NCBI RefSeq assembly: GCF_014207445.1
Contig: NZ_JACHEM010000007.1
Coordinates: forward strand, 1-64,000
DNA length: 64,000 nt
DNA from: Streptomyces candidus
Lineage (GTDB): Bacteria > Actinomycetota > Actinomycetes > Streptomycetales > Streptomycetaceae
Reading direction: 5' to 3'
Shown: positions 16,377-25,470 of the stretch, one piece after another
Layout: each line of letters starts with the position of its first letter
How positions within the stretch are numbered: the stretch's first letter is position 1
Made by a program: the position numbers and the translations under genes
The notes under the pieces: generated by a model
What the model was told of the DNA's origin: nothing
The model's database searches: none
What the model saw: only the letters and a program-made list of their open reading frames with translations

Positions 16377-16922
16377 TCAGCCGTCGCTCATCCGGTAGTG
16401 GTACGAGTCCGTCGGCGGCAGTGCCAGCTCCGGGCGCCACGCCCGCAGCACCGCCGCCGACGGGGTGAACAAAGTGCCCGGAATCTCGTCGGGTGCGAAC
16501 ATCTCCCACCGTGCGATCTTGTCCGGTTCCATGACCCGGGCGACCCCCTCCGTCACCCGGGTCACCGCCGCCGCCGAGATCCTGTTCAGGCCGTACGCCC
16601 CGTCCATCACGAGCGCCGCGATCCGCACCGTGTCGGCGGACACCGACAGGCCCGTCTCCTCGGCCAGTTCACGCGCCGCCGTCTGCTCGAAGCTCTCGCC
16701 GGGGTCCACCTTGCCGCCGGGGAGTTCCCAGGCCCCGTTGTGCGCGAGGCCGAGCAGCACCCGGCCGGCCGTGTCGAGGACGATCACGCCGACGCCGACG
16801 AGCGAGTTCGGGGCGGGGGAGGTGCGGGCCGGCAGATCGGGGACGGCTCCCGGGGCGGGAGAGGCCGCGACCGGCGAAGCGCCGGCGGGGCCCGGGGTGG
16901 CGGCGGGTCGTACAGTACTCAT
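16377..16922 (-). CDS. Nudix hydrolase
   Basis: The 181-aa protein has an Ala/Pro-rich N-terminal tail (about 35 residues) and a Nudix fold. The Nudix box runs from GGKVDPGESFEQTAA through RELAEETGL at about residues 68-91 and keeps all the metal-binding Glu residues. Nudix enzymes cleave nucleoside diphosphate-X compounds in the cytoplasm; NSLVGVGVIVLDTAGRVLLG and GAWELPGGKV resemble MutT/ADP-ribose types but do not fix the substrate. The start is uncertain: in-frame GTG codons upstream at 16934 and 16949 are alternatives, and no clear Shine-Dalgarno decides. It faces the NACHT gene and lies 39 nt beyond the end of the catalase gene. Confidence 0.85.
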   Translation of the reverse strand: MSTVRPAATPGPAGASPVAASPAPGAVPDLPARTSPAPNSLVGVGVIVLDTAGRVLLGLAHNGAWELPGGKVDPGESFEQTAARELAEETGLSVSADTVRIAALVMDGAYGLNRISAAAVTRVTEGVARVMEPDKIARWEMFAPDEIPGTLFTPSAAVLRAWRPELALPPTDSYHYRMSDG

Positions 16923-16961
16923 GACCAGCGACACTACCCCGGGCCCCACCGCCTTCCGGCG

Positions 16962-19262
16962 TCAGGCGACCGCCGGGAACCTCTCCCACACGCGGTGCTT
17001 CGCCAGCAGCCCGGTGATCGTCCGCAGCACCTCGCCGCCGTCGTCGCCCAGCACCACGCCCGGCGCCAGGTCCGGCACGCCCGCCGCTTCGAGCACCGGC
17101 AGAGCACCGCTCCAGCCGCCGATGGCCTTGCCGTGCCGGTACGCCTCCGAGACCAGCAGCAGCGCCCTCGGGTCGGTCGTCACCGTCGACAGCTCGTCGG
17201 CCTTGGCGTCACGTGCCCCGAACGCGTCCGCGCCCGCCTGCGGTGTGCCCGCGAGCAGGATCGCATCGAACTCGATCGAGCGCGCGGTCGCGAACGTCCG
17301 CTGCACGGTGACCGGTTCGCCCTGGCCGACGTCCAGCTTGCCACCCGCCGGAGCGATCACCAGCGGCACCATGTCCGCGTCCAGGACCGCCTGCCGCACG
17401 GCCCGCAGTCCGGCCAGGTCGCCGTCCGCGCCGGCCACGATCCCGATGATGCGGCCGTCCGTCGGCCAGGTCTTCCCGATCTGCGAAAGGGCGGGGCTCG
17501 GCTCGACCGACGCGAGCGGCACGGTCGGCTCCGGCGCGGGCAGGCCCAGCCCCGTCGCCACCTCCTGGCACAGCTGCGGGTCGATGTTGGCGAGGACCTT
17601 CAACGCCCTCTCCTTGATGGCCTGTTCGTAGCACTTGTTCAGCTCGAAGGTGTACGCGGCGATGATGTGCTCCCGCTCCACCGGCGTCATGCTCAGCCAG
17701 AACCGCCGCGGCTGGCTGAAGTGGTCCGAGAAGGAGGCCGGGGCCTGGCGCACCTTGCGGCCCGCCGCGACCGCCTGCGGCACCTCCACGTACGCGGAGA
17801 CGTCCTCGCCCGCCATGAAGGGGCAGCCGCCGTCCAGCGAGTTGGGCTTGTACGGCGCGGTACCGCTGTGCACGGCGGTCTGGTGCATGCCGTCCCGCAG
17901 CATGTCGTTGACCGGGGCGTGCGGACGGTTGATCGGCAGCTGGCCGAAGTTGGGCCCGCCGAGACGGGTGATCTGCGTGTCGAGGTAGGAGAAGAGACGG
18001 CCGGTGAGCAGCGGGTCGTCGGTGATGTCGATACCCGGAACCAGATGCCCCGGGTGGAAGGCGACCTGCTCCGTCTCCGCGAAGTAGTTCGTGGGGTTGG
18101 CGTTGAGGGTGAGCAGGCCGATCGGCTGCACCGGAGCCAGCTCCTCCGGAACCAGGTTCGTCGGGTCCAGGAGGTCGATGCCCTCGAAGACCTGCTCCGG
18201 GTTGTCCGGGAAGACCTGGACGCCCAGCTCCCACTGCGGGTACGCGCCCGCCTCGATCGCGTCCGCGAGGTCACGGCGGTGGAAGTCGGGGTCCATGCCG
18301 CCGGTGATCTGCGCCTCCTCCCACACCTGGGAGTGCACGCCCAGCTTCGGCTTCCAGTGGAACTTCGCGAGGGTGGTTCCGCCCTCCGCGTTCACCAGCC
18401 GGAAGGTATGGACGCCGAAGCCCTCCATCATCCGGTACGAGCGCGGGATGCCCCGGTCGGACATGTTCCACAGGGTGTGGTGGGTGGCCTCGGTGTGCAG
18501 GGTGACGAAGTCCCAGAACGTGTCGTGCGCGCTCTGCGCCTGCGGGATCTCCCGGTCCGGGTGCGGCTTGCCGGCGTGGATGATGTCCGGGAACTTGATC
18601 GCGTCCTGGATGAAGAACACCGGGATGTTGTTGCCGACCAGGTCGAAGGTGCCCTCGTGGGTGTAGAACTTCGTCGCGAACCCGCGGGTGTCACGCACCG
18701 TGTCCGCGGAGCCGCGGGAACCGAGGACCGTGGAGAAGCGGACAAAGACCTGCGTCTCCACGTCCTTCCCCAGGAACGCCGCCTTCGTGATCGAGGCGGC
18801 TGTCCCGTACCCCTGGAAGACGCCGTGTGCGGCGGCCCCGCGCGCGTGCACGACCCGCTCCGGGATCCGCTCGTGGTCGAAGTGGGTGATCTTCTCGCGG
18901 AGGTGGTGGTCCTGGAGCAGCGTCGGCCCGCGCTCGCCCGCCTTGAGGGAGTGGTCGGTGTCGTAGAGCCGGGCGCCCTGCGCCGTGGTCAGGTAGGCGT
19001 CGCGCTGCGCCACCACGTCCTGGTCGACACCGGTGGCCTCGCCGGTCGGGCTCATGGTGGCGGGACCACGCTGATCCGGCTTGGGGGGCAGCGGCGGACG
19101 TACCTCCGTCGGCTCGTCGACCTGCGGCGGCTCGGGGGCGGGGCGGCCGGGAATGGCGCCCCGGGCGTCGTCCGAGTCGCCGCGCAGGGCTCCGGTGACC
19201 TTCTCGGCGGCCTCCTTCACCGGGTTGGACTTGGAGCCGGACTGGGGGTTGGGCTTGTCCAC
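16962..19262 (-). CDS. katE: Large-subunit heme catalase (clade 2, KatE/CatB type) with C-terminal flavodoxin-like domain
   Basis: The 766-aa enzyme breaks hydrogen peroxide into water and oxygen. The catalytic His is in RVVHARGAAAHG and the proximal heme Tyr in RLFSYLDTQITR. The Asn and Phe neighbourhoods GNNIPVFFIQDAIKFPD and FDLVGNN are conserved. After about residue 600 comes the DJ-1/PfpI-like domain of large catalases (GRIIGIVAGADGDLAGLRAV). The GTG start has GGAGGGAA upstream. The N-terminal 75 residues are Pro-rich and hydrophilic. The large catalase CatB of S. coelicolor is under SigB; a SigB-like GGGTAC and a palindrome upstream here suggest similar stress or developmental control. 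Confidence 0.92.
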   Translation of the reverse strand: MDKPNPQSGSKSNPVKEAAEKVTGALRGDSDDARGAIPGRPAPEPPQVDEPTEVRPPLPPKPDQRGPATMSPTGEATGVDQDVVAQRDAYLTTAQGARLYDTDHSLKAGERGPTLLQDHHLREKITHFDHERIPERVVHARGAAAHGVFQGYGTAASITKAAFLGKDVETQVFVRFSTVLGSRGSADTVRDTRGFATKFYTHEGTFDLVGNNIPVFFIQDAIKFPDIIHAGKPHPDREIPQAQSAHDTFWDFVTLHTEATHHTLWNMSDRGIPRSYRMMEGFGVHTFRLVNAEGGTTLAKFHWKPKLGVHSQVWEEAQITGGMDPDFHRRDLADAIEAGAYPQWELGVQVFPDNPEQVFEGIDLLDPTNLVPEELAPVQPIGLLTLNANPTNYFAETEQVAFHPGHLVPGIDITDDPLLTGRLFSYLDTQITRLGGPNFGQLPINRPHAPVNDMLRDGMHQTAVHSGTAPYKPNSLDGGCPFMAGEDVSAYVEVPQAVAAGRKVRQAPASFSDHFSQPRRFWLSMTPVEREHIIAAYTFELNKCYEQAIKERALKVLANIDPQLCQEVATGLGLPAPEPTVPLASVEPSPALSQIGKTWPTDGRIIGIVAGADGDLAGLRAVRQAVLDADMVPLVIAPAGGKLDVGQGEPVTVQRTFATARSIEFDAILLAGTPQAGADAFGARDAKADELSTVTTDPRALLLVSEAYRHGKAIGGWSGALPVLEAAGVPDLAPGVVLGDDGGEVLRTITGLLAKHRVWERFPAVA

Positions 19263-19315
19263 TGGGTTCCCTCCGTGCTGCGTACGTGGTCGTCCTGCAT
19301 GGTCACCGCATCTAG

Positions 19316-19340
19316 GTACCCGCACGCGGTGATATATCAC
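19316..19340 (-). promoter_or_regulatory. Catalase promoter: SigB-like -10 and 12-bp palindrome
   Basis: On the minus strand GGGTAC (plus coordinates 19316-19321) matches the -10 of SigB-type promoters (consensus GNNTN14-16GGGTAC/T), about 55 nt before the GTG start. The -35 match is poor. Immediately upstream lies the perfect palindrome GTGATATATCAC (19329-19340), placed to cover the -35 region. Confidence 0.45.
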
Positions 19341-19372
19341 GGTAAGTACGCTGATTCGGCGCGGCAGTCCGC

Positions 19373-20458
19373 TCAGGGCCTGGTCCCCATGCCGGTCGCC
19401 GCCTCCCCGGCCCTGCCGCCCGGCACCTTTTCGGCCAGCGGGGGAGTGCTGCCGCCGCTGCCGTGCCGCAACCCGTGCAGGAACTCCTCAAGCACCTGCA
19501 CCGACGTCCGCTCCGGCGCCCAGCCGAGCTCTTCCCCGGCCCGGGTGCAGTCCATCAGCGGCAGCCGCAGCACCGCGTCGAACAGATGCGGCGACGCGGG
19601 CAGCAGCCGTGCGCCCCAGCCGGCCATCAGCGCCGTGCGCGCCACTGCGCTCGGCATCCGTACGACCTTCGCCCCGAACATCTCCGCCAGCACCCGCGCG
19701 TCCACCGGCGGGCCCGCCGCCAGGTTGAACGCCCCGCGCACCTCCCGCTGCACCGCCAGCAGGTACGCACGCGCCGCGTCGTCCGTGTGCAGGGCCTGCA
19801 CCCGCAGCCCCGGAATGTCCGGCACGACGGGCAACGCCCTGGGACGCACGAGACGGTGGGGCAGCAGCGGGCCCGCGAACAGCCGCCGCTGCTCGCTCGC
19901 CGACTCCTGCTTGAACAGGAACGCCGGCCGCATCCGCACCACCCGCTGCTCCGGATGCCGGAGTTCGTGCAGATCCAGGATGCGCTCCAGGTACGCCTTC
20001 TCCCGGCAGTACGCGGCGTCCGGCCAGCCGTGCGTCGGCCAGGTCTCGTCGACCGCGACGTCCTTGGGCCCCGGCGAGTACGCGCCGACCGACGAGGCGT
20101 GGATCAGGGCGGGCACCCGGGCGCGGGCGGCCGCCTCGAAGACCCGGATCGAGCCGAGAACGTTGGTGCGCCAGGTGACCTCGGGCCGGTGCGTGGGCTG
20201 GAACAGCCACGCCAGGTGGATCACCGCGTCGGCGCCCTCGAACAGCTTCGCCAGCTCGTCCACCGACCCCGGGTGCTTGTCCGGGTCGCCGGCCGCGCCC
20301 AGGTCCGACTGGAGCCACGTCGTCTTGGGCTCGCTCACCTCGGGAACCCGGCGGGCCAGCCCGTGCACCGACCCGATCTCCGGGTCCGCGCCCAGCGCAC
20401 GGAGCACACTGGTCCCCACGTTCCCCGTCGCCCCGGTGACCACCACGTGCTTGCTCAT
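19373..20458 (-). CDS. NAD(P)-dependent epimerase/dehydratase (extended SDR family)
   Basis: The 361-aa protein has a Rossmann nucleotide site TGATGNVGTSVLRAL at residues 8-22, the Asp after the second strand in QSDLG, and the extended-SDR pattern NVLGSIRVFEAA followed by ASSVGAYSPG. The usual YxxxK catalytic motif appears as YCREKAYLE (Tyr and Lys kept). Extended SDRs act on nucleotide sugars, sterols or polyketide-like ketones; nothing here fixes the substrate. GGGAG precedes the ATG. It ends about 110 nt upstream of the catalase start on the same strand. Confidence 0.85.
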   Translation of the reverse strand: MSKHVVVTGATGNVGTSVLRALGADPEIGSVHGLARRVPEVSEPKTTWLQSDLGAAGDPDKHPGSVDELAKLFEGADAVIHLAWLFQPTHRPEVTWRTNVLGSIRVFEAAARARVPALIHASSVGAYSPGPKDVAVDETWPTHGWPDAAYCREKAYLERILDLHELRHPEQRVVRMRPAFLFKQESASEQRRLFAGPLLPHRLVRPRALPVVPDIPGLRVQALHTDDAARAYLLAVQREVRGAFNLAAGPPVDARVLAEMFGAKVVRMPSAVARTALMAGWGARLLPASPHLFDAVLRLPLMDCTRAGEELGWAPERTSVQVLEEFLHGLRHGSGGSTPPLAEKVPGGRAGEAATGMGTRP

Positions 20459-20774
20459 CGTCCGGCTCCCGTCGTCGTGCGGCCGGCAGGCCCTCGGCCT
20501 TCGCCGGCCTCTTCGCTCGGGCGGGCGGGTATCCGAAGTTCACGCCCCTACACACGTGGAGCGGGAACGGGTCCGAAAGCTGCCCGGTCCTGAACGCGGG
20601 CGGGCGGTCGCCCGACCGCACCGCACTCGTCGCTCAGCGACCGTATGCCGATGAGGGACCACTCGCGAGATCGGACCACTTGCGACGCCCCTCCGCGCGC
20701 ACCCCCGTCCTCTGGCGCATGCACCCACACACCTCCTAGATTCGAGCCTCATTGGTCCGATCTCTGGAGAGCTC
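20459..20774. other. 316-nt divergent promoter region, epimerase / fucosidase
   Basis: No gene is supported. The region holds the Shine-Dalgarno sequences of both flanking genes, a direct repeat and a widely spaced inverted repeat (listed separately), and a candidate -10 TAGATT (20737-20742) for the fucosidase gene without a convincing -35. Confidence 0.6.
20656..20763. promoter_or_regulatory. Paired operator-like repeats upstream of the fucosidase gene
   Basis: GGACCACTCGCGA (20656-20668) and GGACCACTTGCGA (20673-20685) are direct repeats with one mismatch and a 17-bp period. AGATCGGACCA (20668-20678) is repeated in perfect inverted form as TGGTCCGATCT at 20753-20763, 74 nt away and just before the Shine-Dalgarno of the fucosidase. 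Distant identical half-sites around a promoter suggest looping or cooperative binding by a sugar-responsive repressor. No such regulator gene is adjacent. Confidence 0.5.
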
Positions 20775-23249
20775 ATGACGCTGCCTCGGCATCCGGCGTT
20801 CACCCGGTCCGCCCCGCCCGGTACGAGTGCCGCCCCGCCCGCGACCGCGGACCCGCCGGGCGCGGCCGACGCGGTGCCGCTTGGACCCGTCCCGCCGGAT
20901 CTCACCGACGGGCACACCCTCTGGTACGGCAGACCCGCCGCCGACTGGGAGAGCGAGGCCCTTCCCCTCGGCGGCGGAGACCTGGGTGCCATGGTCTTCG
21001 GCGGAGTCGCCACCGAACAGCTCCAGCTGAACGAGAAGTCGCTGTGGACCGGCGGACCCGGCAGCAAGGAGGGCTACCACCACGGAAACTGGCCCACTCC
21101 CCGGCCCGGAGCGCTCGACGAGATACGCACGATCATCGACGAACAGGGGTCCATGCACCCCGACGAGGTCTCCGGGCGGCTCGGCAATCCCGCCTACCGC
21201 ACGCCCGCCGGCCTCGTCCCGGGCTTCGGCAACTATCAGAACCTCGGCTCCCTCCTCCTCGACTTCCCCGGCGCCCCCGCCACCCTCCCCGCCGGCTACC
21301 GCCGCCACCTCGACCTCCGCAACGCCCTCGCAGGCGTCACGTACCGCGACGCGACCGGCACCACCCACGTGCGCGAGTACTTCGTCTCCCACCCCGCCCG
21401 GGTCGTCGCGGGACGCCTCACCGCCGACCGCCCCGGTTCCGTTTCCTTCACCCTGCGCGTCGGCATCGCCCACAGCGGGGCCACGATCACCGCCGCGGAC
21501 GGCCGCCTCACCGTCGCCGGAGCCCTCGCCGACAACGGACTGCGGTACGAGGCCCAGGTCCAGGTCGTCCACGAGGGCGGCACCCGTACCGAGGGCGGCG
21601 GCCGGATCACCGTCACCGGCGCCGACAGCGCCACCTTCGTTCTCTCCGCCGCGACCGACTACGCCGGCCGCTTCCCCGCCTACCGGGGCGACGACCCACA
21701 CCCCCGGGTCACCGCCGCCGTCACCCGCGCGGCGAGCCTGCCGTACCCGCAGCTGCGGGCCGCACACCTCGCCGACCACCACGGGCTCTACGACCGTGCC
21801 CGCCTCGACCTCGGACCGCGGACGCCCGCCGAGGTACCCACCGACGAACTGCTCGCCGCCTACCGTGCCGACCCCGCACCGCCCACCGCCCGCGCCCTGG
21901 AGAACCTCTACTTCCACTACGGCCGCTACCTGCTCATCGCCTCCTCACGCCCCGGCCCCGACGCACTCCCCGCCAACCTCCAGGGCGTCTGGAACAACTC
22001 CGCCACCCCTCCCTGGAACGCCGACTACCACACCAACATCAACATCCAGATGAACTACTGGCCCGCCGAGACCACCCACCTCGCCGAGACCGCACACCCC
22101 TACTACGCCTTCGTCGACGCCCTGCGTGCTCCCGGCCGCACCACGGCACGGACGATGTTCGAAGCCGGCGAGGGCTGGGTCGTCCACCAGAACACCAACC
22201 CCTTCGGCTTCACCGGCGTACACGACTGGGCCACCTCCTTCTGGATGCCGGAGGCCAACGGCTGGCTCCTGCAACAGCACTACGAGCACTACCTGTTCAG
22301 CCTCGACGAGACCTTTCTGCGCGAACAGGCCTACCCGGCGATGAAGGAGGCCGCCCAGTTCTGGCTGACCCAACTGCACACCGACCCGCGCGACGGCGCA
22401 CTCGTCGTCTCACCCAGCTACTCGCCCGAGCAGGGAGACTTCACGGCCGGGGCCTCCTTCTCCCAGCAGATCGTGTACGACCTGCTCACCAACACCGCGG
22501 AGGCCGGCCGGGTCCTGCGCGTGGACACCGAATTGCGGGAACGGATCACCGCCGTTCTCGCCCGTCTCGACCCCGGGCTCCGGAAAGGCAGTTGGGGCCA
22601 GCTCCAGGAGTGGAAGGCCGACCTGGACGACCCCGGCAACACCCACCGGCACGTCTCGCACCTCTTCGCCCTCCATCCGGGCCGGCAGATCGAGCCCGGA
22701 TCGGAGTTCGCCGCGGCAGCCGAGGTCGCCCTCAGGGCACGCGGCGACGGAGGTACCGGCTGGAGCAAGGCATGGAAGATCAACTTCTGGGCGCTGCTCG
22801 GCGACGGCGACCACGCCGCGCAGACGCTCCGCGAACAGCTCAAGGACTCCACCCTGCCCAACCTCTGGGACACCCACCCGCCGTTCCAGATCGACGGCAA
22901 CTTCGGCGCCACCGCGGGCATCGCCGAGATGCTGCTCCAGAGCAGGCACGGCACGGTCCACGTCCTGCCGGCCCTGCCCGCCGCATGGTCCGACGCCGGT
23001 TCCTACGACGGGTTGCGCGCGCGGGGCGACTTCACGGTCGGCGTCGACTGGCAGCAGGGCCGGCCGACCGAGATCCGCCTCGCCTCGGGCAGCGGTGGCA
23101 CGGCCAAGGTCCGCCACCCGGCCCTCAACGGCCGGGTACGGGTGGTAAGTACGGGAGGGAAGGCGACGACGACGCACACCGCCGAGGGAGGCGTACTGAA
23201 CCTGCCGACGTGCGCGGGGGAGACGTACCGGATCCGGCCGGTGGGGTAA
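20775..23249 (+). CDS. GH95 alpha-L-fucosidase-type glycoside hydrolase
   Basis: The 824-aa protein matches glycoside hydrolase family 95. The N-terminal domain has WESEALPLGGGDLGAMVFGG followed by ATEQLQLNEKSLWTGGPG. The catalytic (alpha/alpha)6 barrel contains the motifs GVWNNSATPPWNADYHTNIN and MNYWPAE, and the late motif FQIDGNFGATAGIAEMLLQS. The family removes alpha-L-fucose (also some galactose) from glycans by inversion. No clear signal peptide is present; the first 40 residues are Pro/Ala-rich, so the enzyme is cytoplasmic or exported by another route. GGAGAG precedes the ATG. It stands alone, without sugar transport genes nearby. Confidence 0.88.
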   Translation: MTLPRHPAFTRSAPPGTSAAPPATADPPGAADAVPLGPVPPDLTDGHTLWYGRPAADWESEALPLGGGDLGAMVFGGVATEQLQLNEKSLWTGGPGSKEGYHHGNWPTPRPGALDEIRTIIDEQGSMHPDEVSGRLGNPAYRTPAGLVPGFGNYQNLGSLLLDFPGAPATLPAGYRRHLDLRNALAGVTYRDATGTTHVREYFVSHPARVVAGRLTADRPGSVSFTLRVGIAHSGATITAADGRLTVAGALADNGLRYEAQVQVVHEGGTRTEGGGRITVTGADSATFVLSAATDYAGRFPAYRGDDPHPRVTAAVTRAASLPYPQLRAAHLADHHGLYDRARLDLGPRTPAEVPTDELLAAYRADPAPPTARALENLYFHYGRYLLIASSRPGPDALPANLQGVWNNSATPPWNADYHTNINIQMNYWPAETTHLAETAHPYYAFVDALRAPGRTTARTMFEAGEGWVVHQNTNPFGFTGVHDWATSFWMPEANGWLLQQHYEHYLFSLDETFLREQAYPAMKEAAQFWLTQLHTDPRDGALVVSPSYSPEQGDFTAGASFSQQIVYDLLTNTAEAGRVLRVDTELRERITAVLARLDPGLRKGSWGQLQEWKADLDDPGNTHRHVSHLFALHPGRQIEPGSEFAAAAEVALRARGDGGTGWSKAWKINFWALLGDGDHAAQTLREQLKDSTLPNLWDTHPPFQIDGNFGATAGIAEMLLQSRHGTVHVLPALPAAWSDAGSYDGLRARGDFTVGVDWQQGRPTEIRLASGSGGTAKVRHPALNGRVRVVSTGGKATTTHTAEGGVLNLPTCAGETYRIRPVG

Positions 23250-23431
23250 CCGGGGCGGACCGGGCGGCAGCTCCGGGCCGGCCGGACGCGGGGCGGCGCC
23301 CGCCCGCGCGTCGTCTCCTCCCGCGCCCGCAGCCGTCGGCCCCCTGCGGCCCCTCACTCCGCGGGGTACGCCACCGATACTCTGGGCCCGTCGTACCGCA
23401 TGCGTGCCTCCGGGCACACGAGGAGCACACC

Positions 23432-24133
23432 GTGGCCGAGCCCGCCATATCCCCGCCGGACCCCCTCGCGCCACCGGGCTCACCCCCACCTTTCGGTCGC
23501 GTCGCACCGGCGAGTCGGACCGGGCCGGCGGACCCCCTCGCCCCGCGCGGCATCCCGCTCACCGGTGTCCGGCGGCGGCTGTCCCGGGCTGCCGTGTCCC
23601 TGGTCGCCCTCCTCGCGGCCGTGCACGCGGCGATGCTGCTGCTCCACGTCGCCTCGGACTTCCCACTCGCCAAGAGGTACGCGGAACAGGTCGACTGGTG
23701 GATGCGGCCGATGTTCCCGCAGGACTGGAGCATCTTCGCCCCCGATCCCTCGCGCTACAACCTCCACCTGGAGGCCCGTACTCGCGTCGGCGGCACGTTC
23801 GGGCCGTGGCGCGACCTCAGCGCGTACGACCACTCCCGTTACCGCGGCGACCTGTTGCCCAGCATCGAGGAGCAACTCGTCCTGCGCCGCGCGGTGTCTT
23901 ACTACCAGGCCTCCGATGCCCGCCCTGACTCCGGAGGCGCCGACGCGACCCGCGACACCCATACCCGCTACCTGCTCAACGTCGTCCGCATCCGCCTCCA
24001 CGACATGGGGGCACCCCTCGGCGACGCCGTGGAACTCCGTACCCGGTCCACCCGTATCCCCGCCCCCGAGCAACCCGGCGCCGTCCACCCGCCCCGCTAC
24101 CGCACGCTCGGGATATGGGAGCTGCCTTCGTGA
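23432..24133 (+). CDS. DUF5819-like single-span membrane protein (SdpA-like partner)
   Basis: The 233-aa protein starts at a GTG with AGGAG 8 nt upstream. The N-terminal 45 residues are Pro-rich, followed by one membrane helix (AAVSLVALLAAVHAAMLLLH) and an external or peripheral domain with MFPQDWSIFAPDPSRYNLHL, the hallmark of DUF5819. This segment resembles the SdpA family, where a short protein works with the HTTM protein SdpB. The stop overlaps the GTG of the HTTM gene as GTGA, so the two are coupled. Function is unknown; the SdpA link is inferred from the QDWSIFAPDP-like motif and gene order. Confidence 0.7.
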   Translation: MAEPAISPPDPLAPPGSPPPFGRVAPASRTGPADPLAPRGIPLTGVRRRLSRAAVSLVALLAAVHAAMLLLHVASDFPLAKRYAEQVDWWMRPMFPQDWSIFAPDPSRYNLHLEARTRVGGTFGPWRDLSAYDHSRYRGDLLPSIEEQLVLRRAVSYYQASDARPDSGGADATRDTHTRYLLNVVRIRLHDMGAPLGDAVELRTRSTRIPAPEQPGAVHPPRYRTLGIWELPS

Positions 24134-25212
24134 CGACCCGTCAGGTCTGGCGACTGGGTAACGAGAGGGTGCACTTGTCCGTGCGCGGCGCCGGGGAGAC
24201 CCTCCGCGGCCTCACCCTGCGCCCGCTCGCCCCCTACAGTGCCGCCGCCCTACGCATCGGGCTCGCCGGACTCTTCACCGTCCACCTGCTGCGTGAACTC
24301 CCGCACGCCGGCCGGCTCTGGGGCCCCGATTCGCCCTTCACCGCCGCTCTCTTCGCGGAAACCATGCGGACGCGCGGCTGGGACGGCGCGTTCGGCTGGT
24401 GGTACGGGCTGCTGGCCACGGACAGCGTCGCCGTCTTCTACGGCTGGTACACGATCGCGCTCGCGGTCGGCGTGCTGTACGCGCTGGGGTGGCACACGAG
24501 GCTGATGGCCGTCCTCTTCGTGTTCGTCGTGGTCGCCTTCTACTTCCGCGGCTGCATGGCGAACAGCGGCTGGGCCCTGCTGAGCCTGCTGTTCGCGAAC
24601 TACCTGGTCTTCTGCGCCAGCGGCCGGCACTGGTCGCTCGACGCGCGCCGCCGGGCGCGGCGCGCCGGGAGCGGCGGGCGGCCCCCCTGGGGCGACGAGA
24701 CGGAGGAGCTGCGGCGGCGCGCGGTGACCTTCCTGCACAACGCGGGCCTTGGCGTCATCGCCCTCCAGGTGATGGTCGTCTACACCTCGGCCGCCATGTA
24801 CAAGATCCGTGGCGTCTCCTGGCGGGAGGGCACCGCGATCCACTACGCGATGTTGAGCGACGACTTCTCGACGTTCCCGGAGCTGTCGGCGTGGATCGTG
24901 AGCCACGGCACGTTCGCGGCGTTCCTGGCGTACGCGACGGTGTTCTCCCAGCTCTTCTTCGCCGCGCTGGTGTTCAACCGGAGGCTCAAGTACGCGGTCC
25001 TGGTGGTGATGCTGGCCACGCACGTCGGGATCGGAGTCCTCATGGCGCTGCCGCTGTTCTCCGCGATCACGGTCGTGGGGGACCTGGTGTTCCTGCCGAC
25101 GACGTTCTGGCTCGCGGCTGCCCGGTTCGTACGGGTGTGGCGCGCGGCGCCGGGGGAGGGGGCCGCGGGCCCGGCGCCCCGGGCCGGCGTGGAGCCCGGC
25201 GTCGAGGCGTAG
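24130..25212 (+). CDS. HTTM-domain membrane protein (SdpB / vitamin K carboxylase-like)
   Basis: The 360-aa protein has about six to eight membrane helices, including YSAAALRIGLAGLFTVHLLR, TIALAVGVLYALGW, AVLFVFVVVAFYF and YAVLVVMLATHVGIGVLMAL. The order and the motif YTSAAMYKIRGVSWREGTAI followed by HYAM match the HTTM family (horizontally transferred transmembrane helices), which includes SdpB and the membrane part of vitamin K-dependent gamma-carboxylase. Members are thought to modify or process partner peptides at the membrane. The GTG start has GGGAG 8 nt upstream and overlaps the DUF5819 stop. No SdpC-like toxin peptide gene is visible next to it. Confidence 0.8.
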   Translation: MTTRQVWRLGNERVHLSVRGAGETLRGLTLRPLAPYSAAALRIGLAGLFTVHLLRELPHAGRLWGPDSPFTAALFAETMRTRGWDGAFGWWYGLLATDSVAVFYGWYTIALAVGVLYALGWHTRLMAVLFVFVVVAFYFRGCMANSGWALLSLLFANYLVFCASGRHWSLDARRRARRAGSGGRPPWGDETEELRRRAVTFLHNAGLGVIALQVMVVYTSAAMYKIRGVSWREGTAIHYAMLSDDFSTFPELSAWIVSHGTFAAFLAYATVFSQLFFAALVFNRRLKYAVLVVMLATHVGIGVLMALPLFSAITVVGDLVFLPTTFWLAAARFVRVWRAAPGEGAAGPAPRAGVEPGVEA

Positions 25213-25470
25213 CCGGGGGGAGGGGCCCGACGGCCCGGCGCGGAGGAACCGCCTCGGCTTCCTCGCCTCGGGTGCGTGCCACTGGAGGGGCGGGCTCCAC
25301 GCCTTGTGAGGCCCCCGTGCCGCGCTTCCGGATGTGCGTCCGCAGCTGTCGCGGCCCGGCCCGCCCTGCGTCTGCCCCGACCCCGGGTGCCTGCGCCCCC
25401 CGGCATGGCCGCCCCCCGCGCCCGCCGCTGTGTCCGTCCCCGTCGGCCCCGTGCCGTCGCGCGTCAGGTG

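Noticed and set aside
16344..20654. A plus-strand frame of 1436 codons opposite the Nudix, catalase and epimerase genes
   Set aside because: It is antisense to three genes with clear family motifs. Long stop-free antisense frames are normal at this GC content, and its protein is a low-complexity Arg/Gly/Val-rich string.
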